A stretch of 64,000 nt of DNA from Anadara kagoshimensis (lineage: Eukaryota > Mollusca > Bivalvia > Arcoida > Arcidae): contig CM037861.1 in assembly GCA_021292105.1 (NCBI GenBank), positions 47,423,310-47,487,309 on the forward strand. The letters run 5' to 3'. Positions 1 through 12,546 of this stretch are shown here, piece by piece (position 1 is the stretch's first letter; every line of letters starts with the position of its first letter). Made by a program: the position numbers and the translations under genes. The notes beneath the pieces are model-generated. The model worked only from the letters and a program-made list of their open reading frames with translations. It made no database searches and was not told where the DNA came from.

Positions 1-284
1 TGATGACACGGTCAAAAAAGTGATTTTAGACAATATTAAGTTATAGTCTTGGTGTAAGTGTTTTAGACATGCCTCAGGTGATGTTCTCGAAACAAGAGTT
101 TTCAATTAGATGTCTTTTCCTTTCCTATTAAAATACATTCATGTTAAATGCAACTATTACTCATTGTCAATTAAACAAAAATGAAAAATACCTCTTAAAT
201 TTGCAATCAAATACATATATGCTGGTCTTTGTTCAAATCGCAATCCTAAAAGCAATTGTTTAAAACTGGTAAATAAAGTTTAAC

Positions 285-415
285 TTCCACAAGGTAATTG
301 AGGCCGATTGCTCCGGAAAGGTAAACACCTCCTGTTTTGCTAGCTACACCCGCAATATGTGTAATGAAAATTGAGGATGAAAGGAACATGACGTCAAATA
401 TACCTAGAATAATTT
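285..415 (-). mobile_element. 3'-region relic of the Penelope-like family
   Basis: CTTCCACAAGGTAATTGAGG and TGCTCCGGAAAGGTAAACAC match the family's 3' region at 40255-40395 in the same orientation. Only this fragment is recognisable. Confidence 0.5.
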
Positions 416-2605
416 TCTAAAAACATTTAGACGCCAATACATTTGCAATCCAACATTTTGATGATATTTTAAAGGTATGTTTTACGTACTGTGTCTTGGT
501 ATCGTATTTTTGAAGCGAGTGTCATAGTGTAATTTTTTTGACAAAGTACTAGGTCATACCATACTATTTTTAATAGTGTGTTGAGAATTTTTTGTCAGCC
601 ATCATGTGAAGATTAAACTCTAAGAACTGTATTTCAAAGTTGAAATAAGAACTTTGGGATTTCTGATTTGGCAAATTGCTATGCCCTAGAGAAACATATT
701 TTTTCTTTTATGCTACACATTGATGTTGAGGATATGTCCAATGTGAGTGTGATTGTAGTACCGATTGTAACACTGAAGGCGTAAATGACAACATTTAGTT
801 TTATACAAAACTAATTGATCAGGTGATCTAGTAAAAGAGTTGTTGATAATTCAAAGAAAAACGTCAGTGTCTTATTTTGACATTGCTTAAGCATCCTTTA
901 AATCGATATTTCTAATAAACTTGTTAATTCACCAATGTTTGTTCTTGATAGTTTGAATGAGGTACAGATTTTGTCATATACTATTTTAATGTATTTAACG
1001 AAACATTAAAAAACGGTATGTACCAATACAAATATATTGTTGGTAATGGTCAAAATAACAAAAAAGTATAAATAATTGATTTAAAGGTTTAAACATTTAC
1101 AAGATGCAAAGATATAGCAAATTATAAAATCCGTTGAAGTGTTGAATTATGGTTGCAATGTTTTGTTAGTAAACTATTGGGGTTTAAAAGGGACATATTC
1201 CGCTGAATCATGGGGGTTAGTAGCCAAAGCGTTGTGTAAAAATAGTATAAAGTGTTTCGCAACAATCCCCGAAGTTTGAATTACCCGGCATTCATTTGAT
1301 TAGCTACATGCATTTCAAAACTGTTTGGCGTTACCACAGGTAGTGCTTGGGGTTCTCTTTAACAAAGAAATTTATCAGGATTAGATTTCACCACCACACA
1401 ATAGCTACAGTACCTGCCTGACTGTGTGTAGATGAAACGGCAATCTGGTCATACAAACTTTAATGTTTTATTAATACATATGTAAAATAACTGAAATCTA
1501 GATTTAGCCTCAAATCAATCAAACACACGACTCATAACTCTTGATGAGCGTAATGGAGGTTGGACCTTCGCAAATCAAGTTGTACAGGAAGCCAGTTGGA
1601 GCCCCTATGTCTTCAAGTTTTGGGGCTGATAACGTCACATCCGGGATCAAGCGGAAAATAACATTTTTGAAAAGATTGACTATGAATATTTTTATTTTTT
1701 ATGATTCTAGAATACTGGGGACAATTAGTGACAAAAAGGCACATATATGCTGAATGTGTTGCATTTTCAACAAAGATATTTCCATTGGTTTTATTGCGAC
1801 ACAACCTATCTCTAATCTCTACTATCTTTCATGAGAATATGAAAGGACGTGATGTTAAGAGATAAATTCCATAGGCAGTAAACAGTTGATATTGTAAATT
1901 CATGAGAATATTAAAAGTATTGACGATAAGAGATACCTTTCGTAGACAGAAAACAGTTGATAATAGAAATGCACATAATCCCCGGAGTCGCCTATAAACT
2001 TTACGTTAACGGAAGTCCTTTATTGAAGCGGAAATGGAAATAAAGCTTTGACGCACCTGGGATATGTTAGTGTCAAACGTGTAGATTTAACGCAGGTTTT
2101 AAGAGAGAATATTAATTTACACCCAGAAGTAAATGCATATAGAATGGATAAAATGATTTATAGGACTTTATCTAATCTTTATGTCCGAAAAAACTGTTTG
2201 AAACAGCCATCATTTTAGGTCTAATGGTTTGTTTGTTGAGCGAGAAACTGTTTGATTTACGTAATGTGTTTTAAAGTACATTTTTTGTGTAACAATGACA
2301 TATATCTCACCCTGGAGACCGATCAGGTAGAATAATGCATCATACATAAACATCGTTGTCAATTAGAAAAATGTGTTCTCCACGTAAATCAGAAGTGTGT
2401 GCCAAGTTATCAAAATATCTTTATTCCACAATCGTGCAATTAGTTTCATTTTCATCGGACTAAATTAAACACTTTCCATAAAATCGATACACGTGCAAAT
2501 ATGTATAAATGAGGGCATGCCTGCTGCTGTCGCGTTAACATTGTCGTCTGCGGCGATTCTGATTTTTATCAATTTTATTACAATTGTTCGTCTGCTGTTT
2601 AATTT
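416..2605. other. No gene seen
   Basis: AT-rich sequence with only short frames that lack recognisable motifs. Nothing supported beyond single-copy intergenic DNA. Confidence 0.6.
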
Positions 2606-2643
2606 ATACCATTTTATTACGAGGAATTGTAATAAAATGGTAT
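2606..2643. repeat. Perfect 15-bp hairpin
   Basis: ATACCATTTTATTAC and its exact complement flank an 8-base loop. No T-run or gene end nearby. Confidence 0.6.
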
Positions 2644-3037
2644 CGTTATTAATAAATTATATCTTTTGCAGTTCTTGGTTGGTTGAACATTGAATCATAC
2701 CACAATTCTAAAAGATTTTTTCCGACTTAATACAATGGACAGGCAAGTCTTTCTTCTTTAAGTTGGAAGCTTGGGTCATAATGGCGGTTTCTGTCCCTGC
2801 ATGGTTGCTTCACCAACTTAAAATTAATATACTTTTATCAATGCCCCAAGACTAATTAACAAACTATATTTTGCTAACTATTGGTTTAGCAAAAATTCGT
2901 AAAGCATAAAATTTTATTTCTTATGGACAAACGTCCAAAAATTTAATTACTTCAATAAAAAATATCAATGCAAAACATGCTGCTTATGCTGCGAGCAGGA
3001 AAATGTCAAAACGCGAAGTTATGTTAAAATAAATGTT

Positions 3038-3480
3038 GTGTTGATGTTAAACCATGTGCAATATCGAATTTATGTCAAACCGTATGTAGTTTCGAATTTA
3101 TGTCAAACCTTAGTAGTGTTGAATTTTTGTCAAGTCATACAAAGTGTGGAATTTATGTCAAACTATATATGTTGTGTTGATGTCAAATCATATGCAATGT
3201 CGAATTTATTACGAATTTTTGTCAAACCCTACATGGTGTCGGATTGATGCCAAATCCAACATAGCGTTGAATTTATGTCAAACCCTATATAGTGCTGGAT
3301 TTATGTCAAACCCTTCAAAGTGTGAAATTTATGTCAAACCCTACATAGTGTGGAATTAATGTCAAATTCTAGAAGTGTTGAATTAATGTCAAACCATATG
3401 TTGTATGGAATTTATGGCAACCCGAATGTTCTGGTGAGTTTATGTCAAGTCGTATTTTTGTCAAATTTATGTCAAATTCT
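3038..3480 (+). repeat. About 30-bp minisatellite, imperfect
   Basis: Roughly 14 units of GAATTTATGTCAAACC plus TATRTAGTGTT with spacing of about 28-36 bp. Short open frames across it reflect the repeat. Confidence 0.75.
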
Positions 3481-3884
3481 ATACATAGTGTTGACTTTAA
3501 ATTTCTTTCTTATATTATTTCTTATGACATTAATTTTGACGTTTAACTTCAATTTGTACTATCTGCTGCGTAAATTTGACAACATTTAAAAGTGAGATTT
3601 TGTCATAAATCTCGAAATAGTGAAAGGGAGGCAATTCAAAAAGTCAAAAAATTCCCCTCTACCGTGGTGCATTTTTTATAATTGTTTTTATCTTCCATGA
3701 AAAACAGACTTAATAGATGGTATCAGACCGATTGTCTAAACAATATTTTATCCAGCCGACTTCCCGTTCTTTACGTTTACTGTAGAAATAAATTGGAAAT
3801 GAATGTCCTGTTATAATGGCTACAAAATAATAGTCCTTCCGTTCGTAGTCGGTCTATAATCAGTATGTCCAGACTTTACTTCTA

Positions 3885-3886
<2 letters not shown>

Positions 3887-3960
<74 letters not shown>
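3887..3960. repeat. (TA)n microsatellite
   Basis: About 37 TA units without interruption. Confidence 0.97.
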
Positions 3961-3962
<2 letters not shown>

Positions 3963-5252
3963 CTCATTTTAGTGTGATTAGGTGGCTTAAAACCTCAGTT
4001 GGTTAGCCAATATTTGTATCTTGTGTCTTATGCAACATTTCTGGCATTCCTGTTCAAAAGTTAATGTACACAATCGTTATTATTAAATAAAATCAGTTGG
4101 AGTCATATTATATGTATTTATTTTTATATCTAATATTCATAATTTTAATAACATTTTGAATTTTCACTATCCATATGGTTTTAAGCTAACTGATCTCTAA
4201 ACAACCGGGTCCGGGCCAATAACAATATTACGCCTTCTAGATGTAGTTTATAGCAAAATAACGCGTTATACAGATGCTATGTATATGTAATATTGAACAA
4301 TAAAGACAATTAACCAAATATTTTGCAGAACGACTTGTTCTGGGTTAGCCCATTTGTCATTTCGTGTTGATGATGATTTCCACATATTAATTGTGCGTTC
4401 AGATGTGGAACAAGTGAATTTTATTGAAGACATTTTGAAGAATAGCTAATTAAATCGGTATTGTAGTCGTTAAAATCATTATTATTGTTTATCTGCATGT
4501 ATACATACAGTAAAGCAGAATTCATTAAATGGATACGTTTGCAAGAAATAAAGATAAACATTTTAATAAGATGATGTCATTCAAACGTAAACGAAATGAT
4601 TTTGTATGGAATCTCGGATCTCGTCGACATCGCTTTATAATATACAGAAAGAAACTAACGCAAAATTCATGAATATGACATGGGAATTTATTGTAAGCTT
4701 TTTTTTTACATATTTATTTTATAATAAAAAAGTCATAGAAAAAAAAGATCGTACGTTTATGAAATTTGGAAAATTTCGTGAAATGGCTTGCTTGGTTTTC
4801 TGGGTATTGACAAAATATGGTTATCCTCTTCAACGAAAGGGAGACTACTCTATATAGACGTTGTCCATTTCACCGCAAAACGACGCCATCGCGCGCTCAT
4901 CTGTTGAATATCCGTTTTTAAGGTAAATATGATTGTTTCTTGTTATATTACTGAAACAAGACTGTGTTAAACGGAACTTGAAAGATTATGCTTATTCTTT
5001 GCTAACATAATTGTTTATACTAAAAACTACCACTTCCTGGCGGGTTTTTGGCTATTTCCTGTCTGGCTTGAGACTTATACAAACGGTTTTATCACCTTCA
5101 GGCAAGGATTTCCAGCCAATTGCATGCTTTCCGTGATTGGGAAAATCTCTACAGGATGTGGCAGTTACTCAGGATAAAAAGCATCATCTGTGCTACAGGC
5201 GCAACTTGTCTATATGAGCAGGACTAAATACGGATAATGGGTGTATTTGAAC
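3961..5252. other. No gene seen
   Basis: AT-rich; an 83-codon frame at 4606-4857 has poly-F/K composition expected of AT-rich noise. Confidence 0.55.
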
Positions 5253-5373
5253 CACAGTGGTCTGGAATTGGGATATTTATAGCTCGGGAAAAAAACCTCA
5301 TCACTGGTAACGTTTTTAGTTACCAGTGATGAGATTTTTCTCGAGTGATAAATTCGGATTCCAGAACCCTGTG
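5253..5373. mobile_element. 121-bp fold-back MITE, near-palindromic
   Basis: The two halves are complementary almost throughout; the centre has perfect 15-bp arms (CTCATCACTGGTAAC and its complement) around a short loop. Ends are CACAG and CTGTG. An 8-bp duplication ATTTGAAC flanks it (5245-5252, 5374-5381), as for hAT- or P-type insertion. Confidence 0.8.
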
Positions 5374-5826
5374 ATTTGAACCGGATTGATAATTTTACGC
5401 ATGGCTGATGCGCTTTTCGACGATTACATCAATGGTATATTTCCGCATTACTCGAGACAAAAGCGGAGTTTTTAACATAAATAACTAAAATAAGTTTGCA
5501 AAGAACCAGCTTTCGTGGAAAATACTTCAAATTGAGATCAAGATCACGACCCTTTTACCTGTGTTTTTTCTACTATTTCGGCTTGATATAAAATTTAATT
5601 TTAGGGGTTTTGTAGTTTGTTTCCTGCATGAAGCCATGACGTCTTTTGCAAAATAAGCTTTAAATTACCACAGCTTCACAATAGGTAAAAATAATCATTC
5701 AAATTGAAGACAAGGCCAAAGTCCAAGGTCATGACCTATTTTGTTGCTTTTTTAAAAGATATTTTAATGAAGACTAATTTTTTTTCTAGATGAAGCAGAT
5801 GTCAAAGGTCATGACCACATGAACAA

Positions 5827-6256
5827 CAGGGTTCGTACAGGCCTGGAAAAGTCCTTAAATTTTGAGGTTTGCCCTAAAAAGACCCTAAAAACAAGTCCGA
5901 TCCTAAAAAGCCCTTGAATTTGCCCTAAAATTTGGGCAGTTGGTTGTCTGTATTTGAATATTAAGTGGTTGCAAATAGACTGATGTAAATAAATAAATAT
6001 TAATAAGTTACTTGAAAGGATCAATTGAAAGGTACCTGGTCCTTCCAAATTCCCAACTTCAACTTTATCCACTTCACGTGTTGTTACTATGGACATGCAT
6101 ATGTAAGTAATTGTTTTATTGATTTAATTGCCTTTGCATCAATATTTTTTTTTTGCTTCAATTGTCCCTTTGATTAGGCCTTAAATTTGCAAATAAGACC
6201 CTGAAAAGACCCTAAAAGTTCTTAACATTGGAGTCCAGATGTCTGTACGAACCCTG
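5827..6256 (+). mobile_element. CAGGGTTCGTACAG-family DNA transposon, copy 1
   Basis: Non-autonomous, 430 bp. Its terminal inverted repeats open CAGGGTTCGTACAG and are flanked by a 5-bp duplication AACAA (5822-5826, 6257-6261). It is inserted in an older repeat that carries GGTCATGACC motifs. The interior holds repeated CCCTAAAA runs and no useful reading frame. A reverse-oriented relative lies at 25970. Confidence 0.85.
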
Positions 6257-7327
6257 AACAAATAATTTTTGAATTATTTGTACATTTACTATATGTAGGA
6301 GTTTCAGTTTTGATATCTTCAATTGGTGCTCATTTCAAAGGTCAAAGTCATGACCAATGTTTTTATTAGACTATTATCACACTGGATTGGTTTTTTTGTC
6401 GAGAAAAACAGTGATACTTGTGCATAAAGTAGCTTTTTAATATGAAAACTACAAGGTAAAAATTTAGCTTATCAAATTAAAAAAAAACACCTCATTTTAC
6501 CATAAAACATTATGTATTGCGGATGAATAGCACCGACCATCCAAGGATCAACATGACAACCAGCTGATGGAAAGAGGAAAATAGGACGGTCAAAAGAGAC
6601 CTTGCTTAGGACAATAGAATGGGAAAAGAATTAGCTAGGAATGAAGATATGGGGAAAGGCAACCACAATGATGACTGGAAGATAATTTGCCCAATTTTCC
6701 ACCAGGATCAACATTTGAAAAGCTAAAGCAAAAAGGTCAGATTAAGTTGAAAGGTAAAAGAATAGGTAATGACAATATACAATGTATATATTATCAAAGA
6801 AGCGCGCAATATGGTCAAATTGACCAACTTTGTTTCAACTGTACAGAAGATGCATCGAACAAAGTTTGAAGACTGCAAGTAATATTACCATGTACGAAAT
6901 GTAACTTATTTTTCAAAATCTTAAAATTTAACTTCACTTAGACCAATGAAGAATAAAGCATTGGTCAAAAGTGACGTAAATTTATTTAATTTACACTCGC
7001 TATTCTTTTTTTAATGTTCACACAAACTTTCATAACTCTGAATGAATGACACCAAAGAAAACAACATAAATTAAACGAAATCAACGAAGCATCTGGGTCA
7101 AAGAGATCTATATTTAATTCAACTGCATAGAACGTTATGCGATGTAAGTACAAATGAAGTCTTATGACTATAATGTACAGCAACATAGAAATGCAACATA
7201 TTAGAAATCTTGAGCCATGCCAAATTAATTCATAGTTAAACTCCTCAAAATCTAAGGTATATTCATGCAAAGTATTTAGTAAAATAAATTTTGGTCTCAA
7301 CATCTTGAAATTAATCTAGGTTTCATA
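6257..7327. other. No gene seen
   Basis: Continues the older GGTCAAAGTCATGACC repeat to about 6480, then A/G-rich sequence (6520-6870) that may be a worn LINE end but carries no motif I can name. Confidence 0.5.
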
Positions 7328-7400
7328 ATTTTGGTCCAAGCACTTCTGATGAGAAATTGTACTCCAAAACAGCCGTCTAGTGTTGTAAAATCGAAACTGG
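7328..7400 (+). mobile_element. Decayed hammerhead-type repeat, copy 1
   Basis: Contains CTGATGA (7346-7352), a stem I pairing between AGCACT (7339-7344) and AGTGTT (7379-7384), and the cleavage triplet GTC, but the GAA core after stem II reads AAA. It aligns with a second copy at 21.85 kb, including the downstream flank. Degenerate and probably inactive. Confidence 0.5.
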
Positions 7401-7546
7401 TATAATATGTAATTATCGGACCCGACGCTCGCTCGCTGGCCTTTATCTTCCCAAAAAATCCGACGTACTAAAAATTATTTTGGTGTGACCTTAACATTAA
7501 TCTTAACCGGATGGAAGGACAAATCAACATGGTTGTGTATCAACTC

Positions 7547-7616
7547 GTCAGAGAGTAGAATTTCTTATAATTGATAACAATGTAGAGAGTAGAATTTCTT
7601 ATAATTGATAACAACG
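7547..7616. repeat. 35-bp tandem duplication
   Basis: GAGAGTAGAATTTCTTATAA plus TTGATAACAAYGTA occurs twice in a row. Confidence 0.7.
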
Positions 7617-7627
7617 TACATATACAA

Positions 7628-7790
7628 CCTGTCTTTAAGGCCACCTCTATGTAGGTACCACTTGCTTTTAAACTCCAGTAAAATCTTATCCCATTTATTC
7701 TGTATTTATGTTATTTGAACCTATATACAAGGGCCACCTGCCCATAAAGGCCATTTTTACTGGTTCCCTTGGGTGGCTTTATACCGATAT
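7628..7790. mobile_element. ACAGTCAAACCTGT-family MITE, partial
   Basis: Retains AACCTGTCTTTAAGGCCACC and ACTGGTTCCCTTGGGTGGC; outer ends lost. Confidence 0.5.
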
Positions 7791-8618
7791 GGCAAGATTG
7801 GCATCTCTAATAACATAGGAAATGGCGAGAATTGTTGTACACTAAGAAGCTCTAAAAATATCTCTGATAAAACAAGAAGACATGACAAGGTTTTGGTAGC
7901 ACATGTGGTCCTAGATAAACATCTTCAATAGAACAAGTGATGTGAGGTTGTATTTCAGCTAGTGGTTCTAGAAGCACCCCCATGGCTGTTTTCCTCCCTT
8001 CTAAGTGAGACCTTCAGCTTATATGAATTTAAGCATGGTGTTTTTGATTCTAAATTAAGGTCATTATCATTATGTCAAAATATAATCAAAATATAATTGG
8101 CAAGCTAAAATGTCTTACTACGGCCATTTTTTCATCTCCTTTTATTGGTAAGTTATTTTTTATTTTTTTATTTTTTTTTGTGTGTGTGTGGGGGAAAAAG
8201 GCTCAGAATCAGGAGTTAATCTAACAAATTCAGGGGGAAAAAAAAAGAAAAATCAGGAGTCTCTTGACAGACTGTTACATGTTAAACATAATGGTTTTAG
8301 ATGAACATCTCTATTAAAACTAGATAAGGCAATGTTTGTATTACCCTTAGTGATTCTAGATGAACATCTCCAATAAAATGAGATGGTAAGGTTTTCATAA
8401 CATTTAAAGGTTCTAGATGGACAGGTATCACAAATAAACAGCTTCATAGTGTTAGGGTTGGGGTGGTAATGAAAAATCAGACCAAGTCCAAAAAGGGCAA
8501 TAACTCTAGGAAATAGAAATTTACTATTGAACTTTATCTCCCCTTTCAAACATAAATGACTAACAACATAACATGCTAGATGTGAGAAAAATCTAATCAA
8601 TCTTTAATTTTTTAATCA

Positions 8619-8960
8619 CCACTGCAGTAGCTCAGTTGGTAGAGTGCTTGATGTATCAGTGGGTGATTGTGGGTTAGAACCCCGATTTCGTCTGACCCAA
8701 GACTTGAAAGTGGGTACTGTTCTTTTGCTAGACACTCAGCATTAAGAAATAAAAGACTTAAGTCCCAGTTCATTCGGATGGGAACTTAAATAAACAAGGT
8801 CCCATATCATGGTAGGTGTGGCACAATAAAGAACCCTGCTGTATAATGCCATCAGTGCAAAACACAGGCAAAATTTCTGCACCTTTGTTTATAGCTAGTG
8901 ACATCTTGATATTATTGATATATTCTTGACTGGGACGTTTAAACACCATTACTCAACTTA
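8619..8960 (+). mobile_element. tRNA-derived SINE, copy 1
   Basis: The head has an A box (TAGCTCAGTTGGTAGAG) and a B-box-like stretch (GGGTTAGAACCCC), then about 270 bases of body shared with the copy at 56095, ending in AACACCATTACTCAAC. Not a tRNA gene: the acceptor stem is lacking and the family is dispersed. Confidence 0.8.
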
Positions 8961-9714
8961 ATTCTTGATCAGGAACACCATTTTGGTTAACTCTTGCAGT
9001 ATGAGTTGGATTAATGGATATTGACCTTTCTCATCCATACAAAATATGAATCAAATCCATTCAATCTTTTAGGATTTATTGAAAGAAACCAAATTCACAC
9101 ACAGAGAGAAAGACCCATGTCACAAAAAGTAATAAACTCTTAACAAATAATCAATACTTGAAAATATTTTTATTAAGATTTTTTGTCTCATGATGTGATG
9201 ACATGGCTACTAACATGACTTAGCTGATTAATGATGAACTTATAATGATTGTATAATTATTTACAATATTTTCATAATTGTTTTACTTTTAATGAATTAT
9301 AAAACTGTAGATCTATACATCACAGTGAAGGAAAATTATGTCTTGTATAATAAACACCTGATGAAATGTACAAAACATTACAGTGAGAATTATGTCCACT
9401 GAGAATTATGTTCACTATTGCGTCATGATTCTAACTTTAAAACTCCTATGAATACAATGACGTCTTCCTGGATCAATGTTAATAATAATCTGCTATAAAG
9501 ACTTGGAATATCAAAGACTACATTCAACAGCAAATATTTTGTTAAATATGAAAACAAATTCACATTAACTAGTAAAACTTTAGAACAAAATCATCAATAA
9601 TGATATAGCTCAGTTAACAAATACAGGGACAAAATGAGAGAGAGAGAGAGAGAGAGAGAGGTTTACAATTACTGGAACAAAATGAGTTAGGGTTAATAAA
9701 TACAGCAAAAGAGA

Positions 9715-9824
9715 ATGGAGAATGAATATTAAGTTTACTTTGAAACAAAAACAAAATGATGATGACAAAAAATGGAAATTTGACAAAATGGCAAAATGAG
9801 AGAACGTTGGCAAACACAGGACAC

Positions 9825-9864
<40 letters not shown>

Positions 9865-9920
9865 TATTAAGTTTACTTTGAAATCAACAAAAAAGATGAT
9901 GACAAAAAAATGGAATTTGT
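9715..9920. repeat. Tandem duplication with GA tracts
   Basis: GAATGAATATTAAGTTTACT and following GATGATGACAAAAA recur at about 140-bp spacing, each copy preceded by or ending near (GA)n runs (9636-9660, 9830-9858). Confidence 0.6.
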
Positions 9921-11280
9921 TTAACAAATAGCTTTTAGAGCCTGTTTGTTCCAAACTATAACATTAGACATTGATTTATCAAATCATTTCAGAAAATACT
10001 AATTTTGCAAATATCTGACAAACCCACATCATGAGGCAATGACAATTTTTAGCATGTAAACAGATACAATAAATTCATTTTACAATATTGCTTCTAAATT
10101 CATTAACACTAATTTAATCCTGTTTACTGAATAAATAATACACACAAAAGAGCCAAAAAGCCGAAACATGCTAATTACATTGGAATAAAAATATCTGTAT
10201 GCCAGAGCCAATATCACTTGAATAAATAATGTGAAATTGATTTAAAGATTGCCATGTAAAAGAGAAGCAACCCTGAGATTTTGTTATGCTAAATAAAGCA
10301 TGAAGAAAGAACATTTTAGGCATTCAACAAGAATGATTTTCACCCCTCCCCTTCAGCTCAAAATTGCCGAAAGATGGATTTATATTTTATCCTCTTCAGC
10401 TCCAAATTGCTGAAAGATGGAATTGTTTTATCTTAAACAACAAAAATCTGTATGTTATTTATTTGTAAAGATTGTGTACATTAGTTACCTAACATCTTCA
10501 TACAAAAACTGGCATTTTTTATAACAAAAGACATCAAAAATGTTAGTAACAACAGCACAGTCTTCACAAAATTAAAAAATTACAACTTTAGGCGTATAAA
10601 TTATCATGTCCAAGTGTACAAAAATTCATAGTCATCAATCTAAAAAACAATAATATAAACAATTCATTTGAATCTAAATGGGTAATGGGTGATTTCTTTT
10701 CTTGACAAACAAAACTAAAAAGCATTATAAATTACAAAATGTTTATCATTAAAATATGAAACAAGATGTGAAATACTGTTTTTATATGAACTCATTACTA
10801 CAAACATTACTTCCTTTTTTTCTCAATCACTCCTTGATGACTTGAAGTATGTAAGGCAAGTTATATAATGTGTTACATGTGAAGAAAAAATCTGACTAGT
10901 TTCTATCATTTATTAGACCTCATTACTTTCAAATGCAATATGGCGTATCAATGATGCCAAGACCAAGTTTGAATACAATGAACATGATTATGGTAACTGT
11001 TAAAGGTCTCAAACAGACTTTTCCCACCCTTTACTTAGCCCTTGACTATAACTTAATCCAGAACCTTTATTGAGACCGGGACCTTTACTTAGGCCAAGAT
11101 CTAGATGGCCATTAACTCAGTAGTTTGACTAAATGGCTTTGTTTATCAACTGTCAGAGTACAAAAATCATAAACTGTGTATCAAACTGTAAATCTGTTAG
11201 ATTACCAAGTAAGAAAAAATCATAATGCTTATGTCTTTGGCAGATTACAAGGAATGTTTTCCAGTTTGTTTTGCAAAGAA

Positions 11281-11314
11281 AACACACACACACACACACA
11301 CACATGCACACACA
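11281..11314. repeat. (AC)n microsatellite
   Basis: About 12 AC units, then a broken run. Confidence 0.9.
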
Positions 11315-12414
11315 CTGTAATGGATGATGCGACTTATCTTTCAAATTTTTGTTAAATGAAAAATTGAGGATTTTAGTTTTTTTTTAACCTAGAATAGATC
11401 AAACCATTAATATGTAAACACTATTTGAATATGGTACCAGTAAGAATAACATAACACTTATCTCTTGCAATGGGTTGTATAGACTGTCCATGATATTTTG
11501 GCATAGTGTTTGAAACCTTGGAACAGTAAAAGTAAGGTAAATGAGATGGATATGAATCAACTAAGGTAACCTCACTTTAGTATATACATGTGAGAAGATA
11601 AATTATAATTGATATACTGTATAAAAAGAAACATTAACGAGGAAAAAGTATTCACCATTATCACAGTGACTCTTGTACTGCGAATATTTATATATATATA
11701 TCTCTTTTCCGCCAATTTTTTTTATTTCCCTAGGTGCACTTTCCCTAGTCAGAACCGTGAAAATTTCTTGCAGCAAAATAGTTTAGAAGATCAAAACCGT
11801 GAAAGTTACCAGCCACTAATGTTCTTCTTATACAGTATGGCCAAATTACACATTTAGAGAAGTGGGCTTGCTATATAAGTAGCCAAAATATCATGGATGA
11901 CCACCTGTAACACTAGACTCATCATGTAACCAAAGACAGATTATCCCTTTATGATCGACATTAAAAAACTTGATCCCATAACAAACATTATGTACAATTT
12001 AAAAATAATAGTTTATGTGCAAAAATACTGACACATTAAAACTCATGATTTCATTTGACAAATAAATACAGTCTGACATTGAAAAATATATATTTATATG
12101 ATGAAATGTACAAGCAAACAAAAAAATAAAAGTTTAACACATGCAGTATTGTCAGAAAATCTGATACAAATACAAAACTAGAACTGTCTCTTGAGAGTAG
12201 ATACCCTCCGCATCTACGAGGGTTTAAAGTTTTCCCACAACCTCGACTTTTCCAATATGACCTTGGTTCAAGGTCATGAAACATCTTTCAAAAATAAAGA
12301 TTATTGTAAACTTTTATGACAGTCGTCCAAAGCAGTTAGGAGATATAGCCCTGACACAATTTTACATGGACGAACAGACGGACAGACAACACATGGTAAT
12401 TCGTATATACCCCT

Positions 12415-12546
12415 AAACATCATTGCCTCTGATGAAGGATGAATAAAATCCGAAACCGGTCAGGCTAAAGTAAATAGGACACAATATACGTCTGCCCCAT
12501 TACTTCTATTTAGTGAACCAACTTAGTTGGTATCATCCCTTTTTTC
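12415..12546 (+). mobile_element. 132-bp insertion carrying a hammerhead ribozyme
   Basis: The insertion is bracketed by a 15-bp duplication (TTCGTATATACCCCT at 12400-12414 and 12547-12561) and interrupts a dispersed repeat whose uninterrupted relative is at about 28720-28745. A long target duplication suggests target-primed retrotransposition, as in Penelope-like elements or retrozymes, both known to carry hammerhead ribozymes. It has no coding capacity and ends in a T-rich stretch. Confidence 0.75.
12425..12465 (+). ncRNA. Minimal type I hammerhead ribozyme
   Basis: The layout fits a hammerhead: stem I GCCT (12425-12428) pairs with AGGC (12462-12465); core CTGATGA at 12429-12435; stem II GGAT (12437-12440) with ATCC (12448-12451) closing a 7-nt loop; GAA at 12452-12454; very short stem III within ACCGGT; predicted cleavage after C12461. 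One bulged A (12436) sits between core and stem II. Short stem III is typical of retroelement hammerheads. Activity is not shown. Confidence 0.72.

Larger units (their letters stand above)
8961..12176. other. No gene seen; AT-rich with simple repeats
   Basis: Holds GA and AC microsatellites and duplications listed separately. Could include distal WAPL 3' sequence, but no coding signal. Confidence 0.5.

Noticed and set aside
3038-3589. Short plus-strand frames rich in LCQT and MSN repeats
   Set aside because: They only follow the 30-bp minisatellite and change phase with each irregular unit.
4606-4857. 83-codon plus-strand frame
   Set aside because: Phe/Lys-rich composition as expected from AT-rich DNA; no motif or splice context.
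6500-6870. Possible LINE 3' end
   Set aside because: A/G-rich stretch, but no recognisable protein motif in any frame.
8620-8690. Possible tRNA gene (A and B boxes)
   Set aside because: The body and tail are shared with the element at 56095 and the acceptor stem is missing, so it is a SINE head.
9610-9954. Minus-strand frames rich in LSLSLS
   Set aside because: They translate GA microsatellites.
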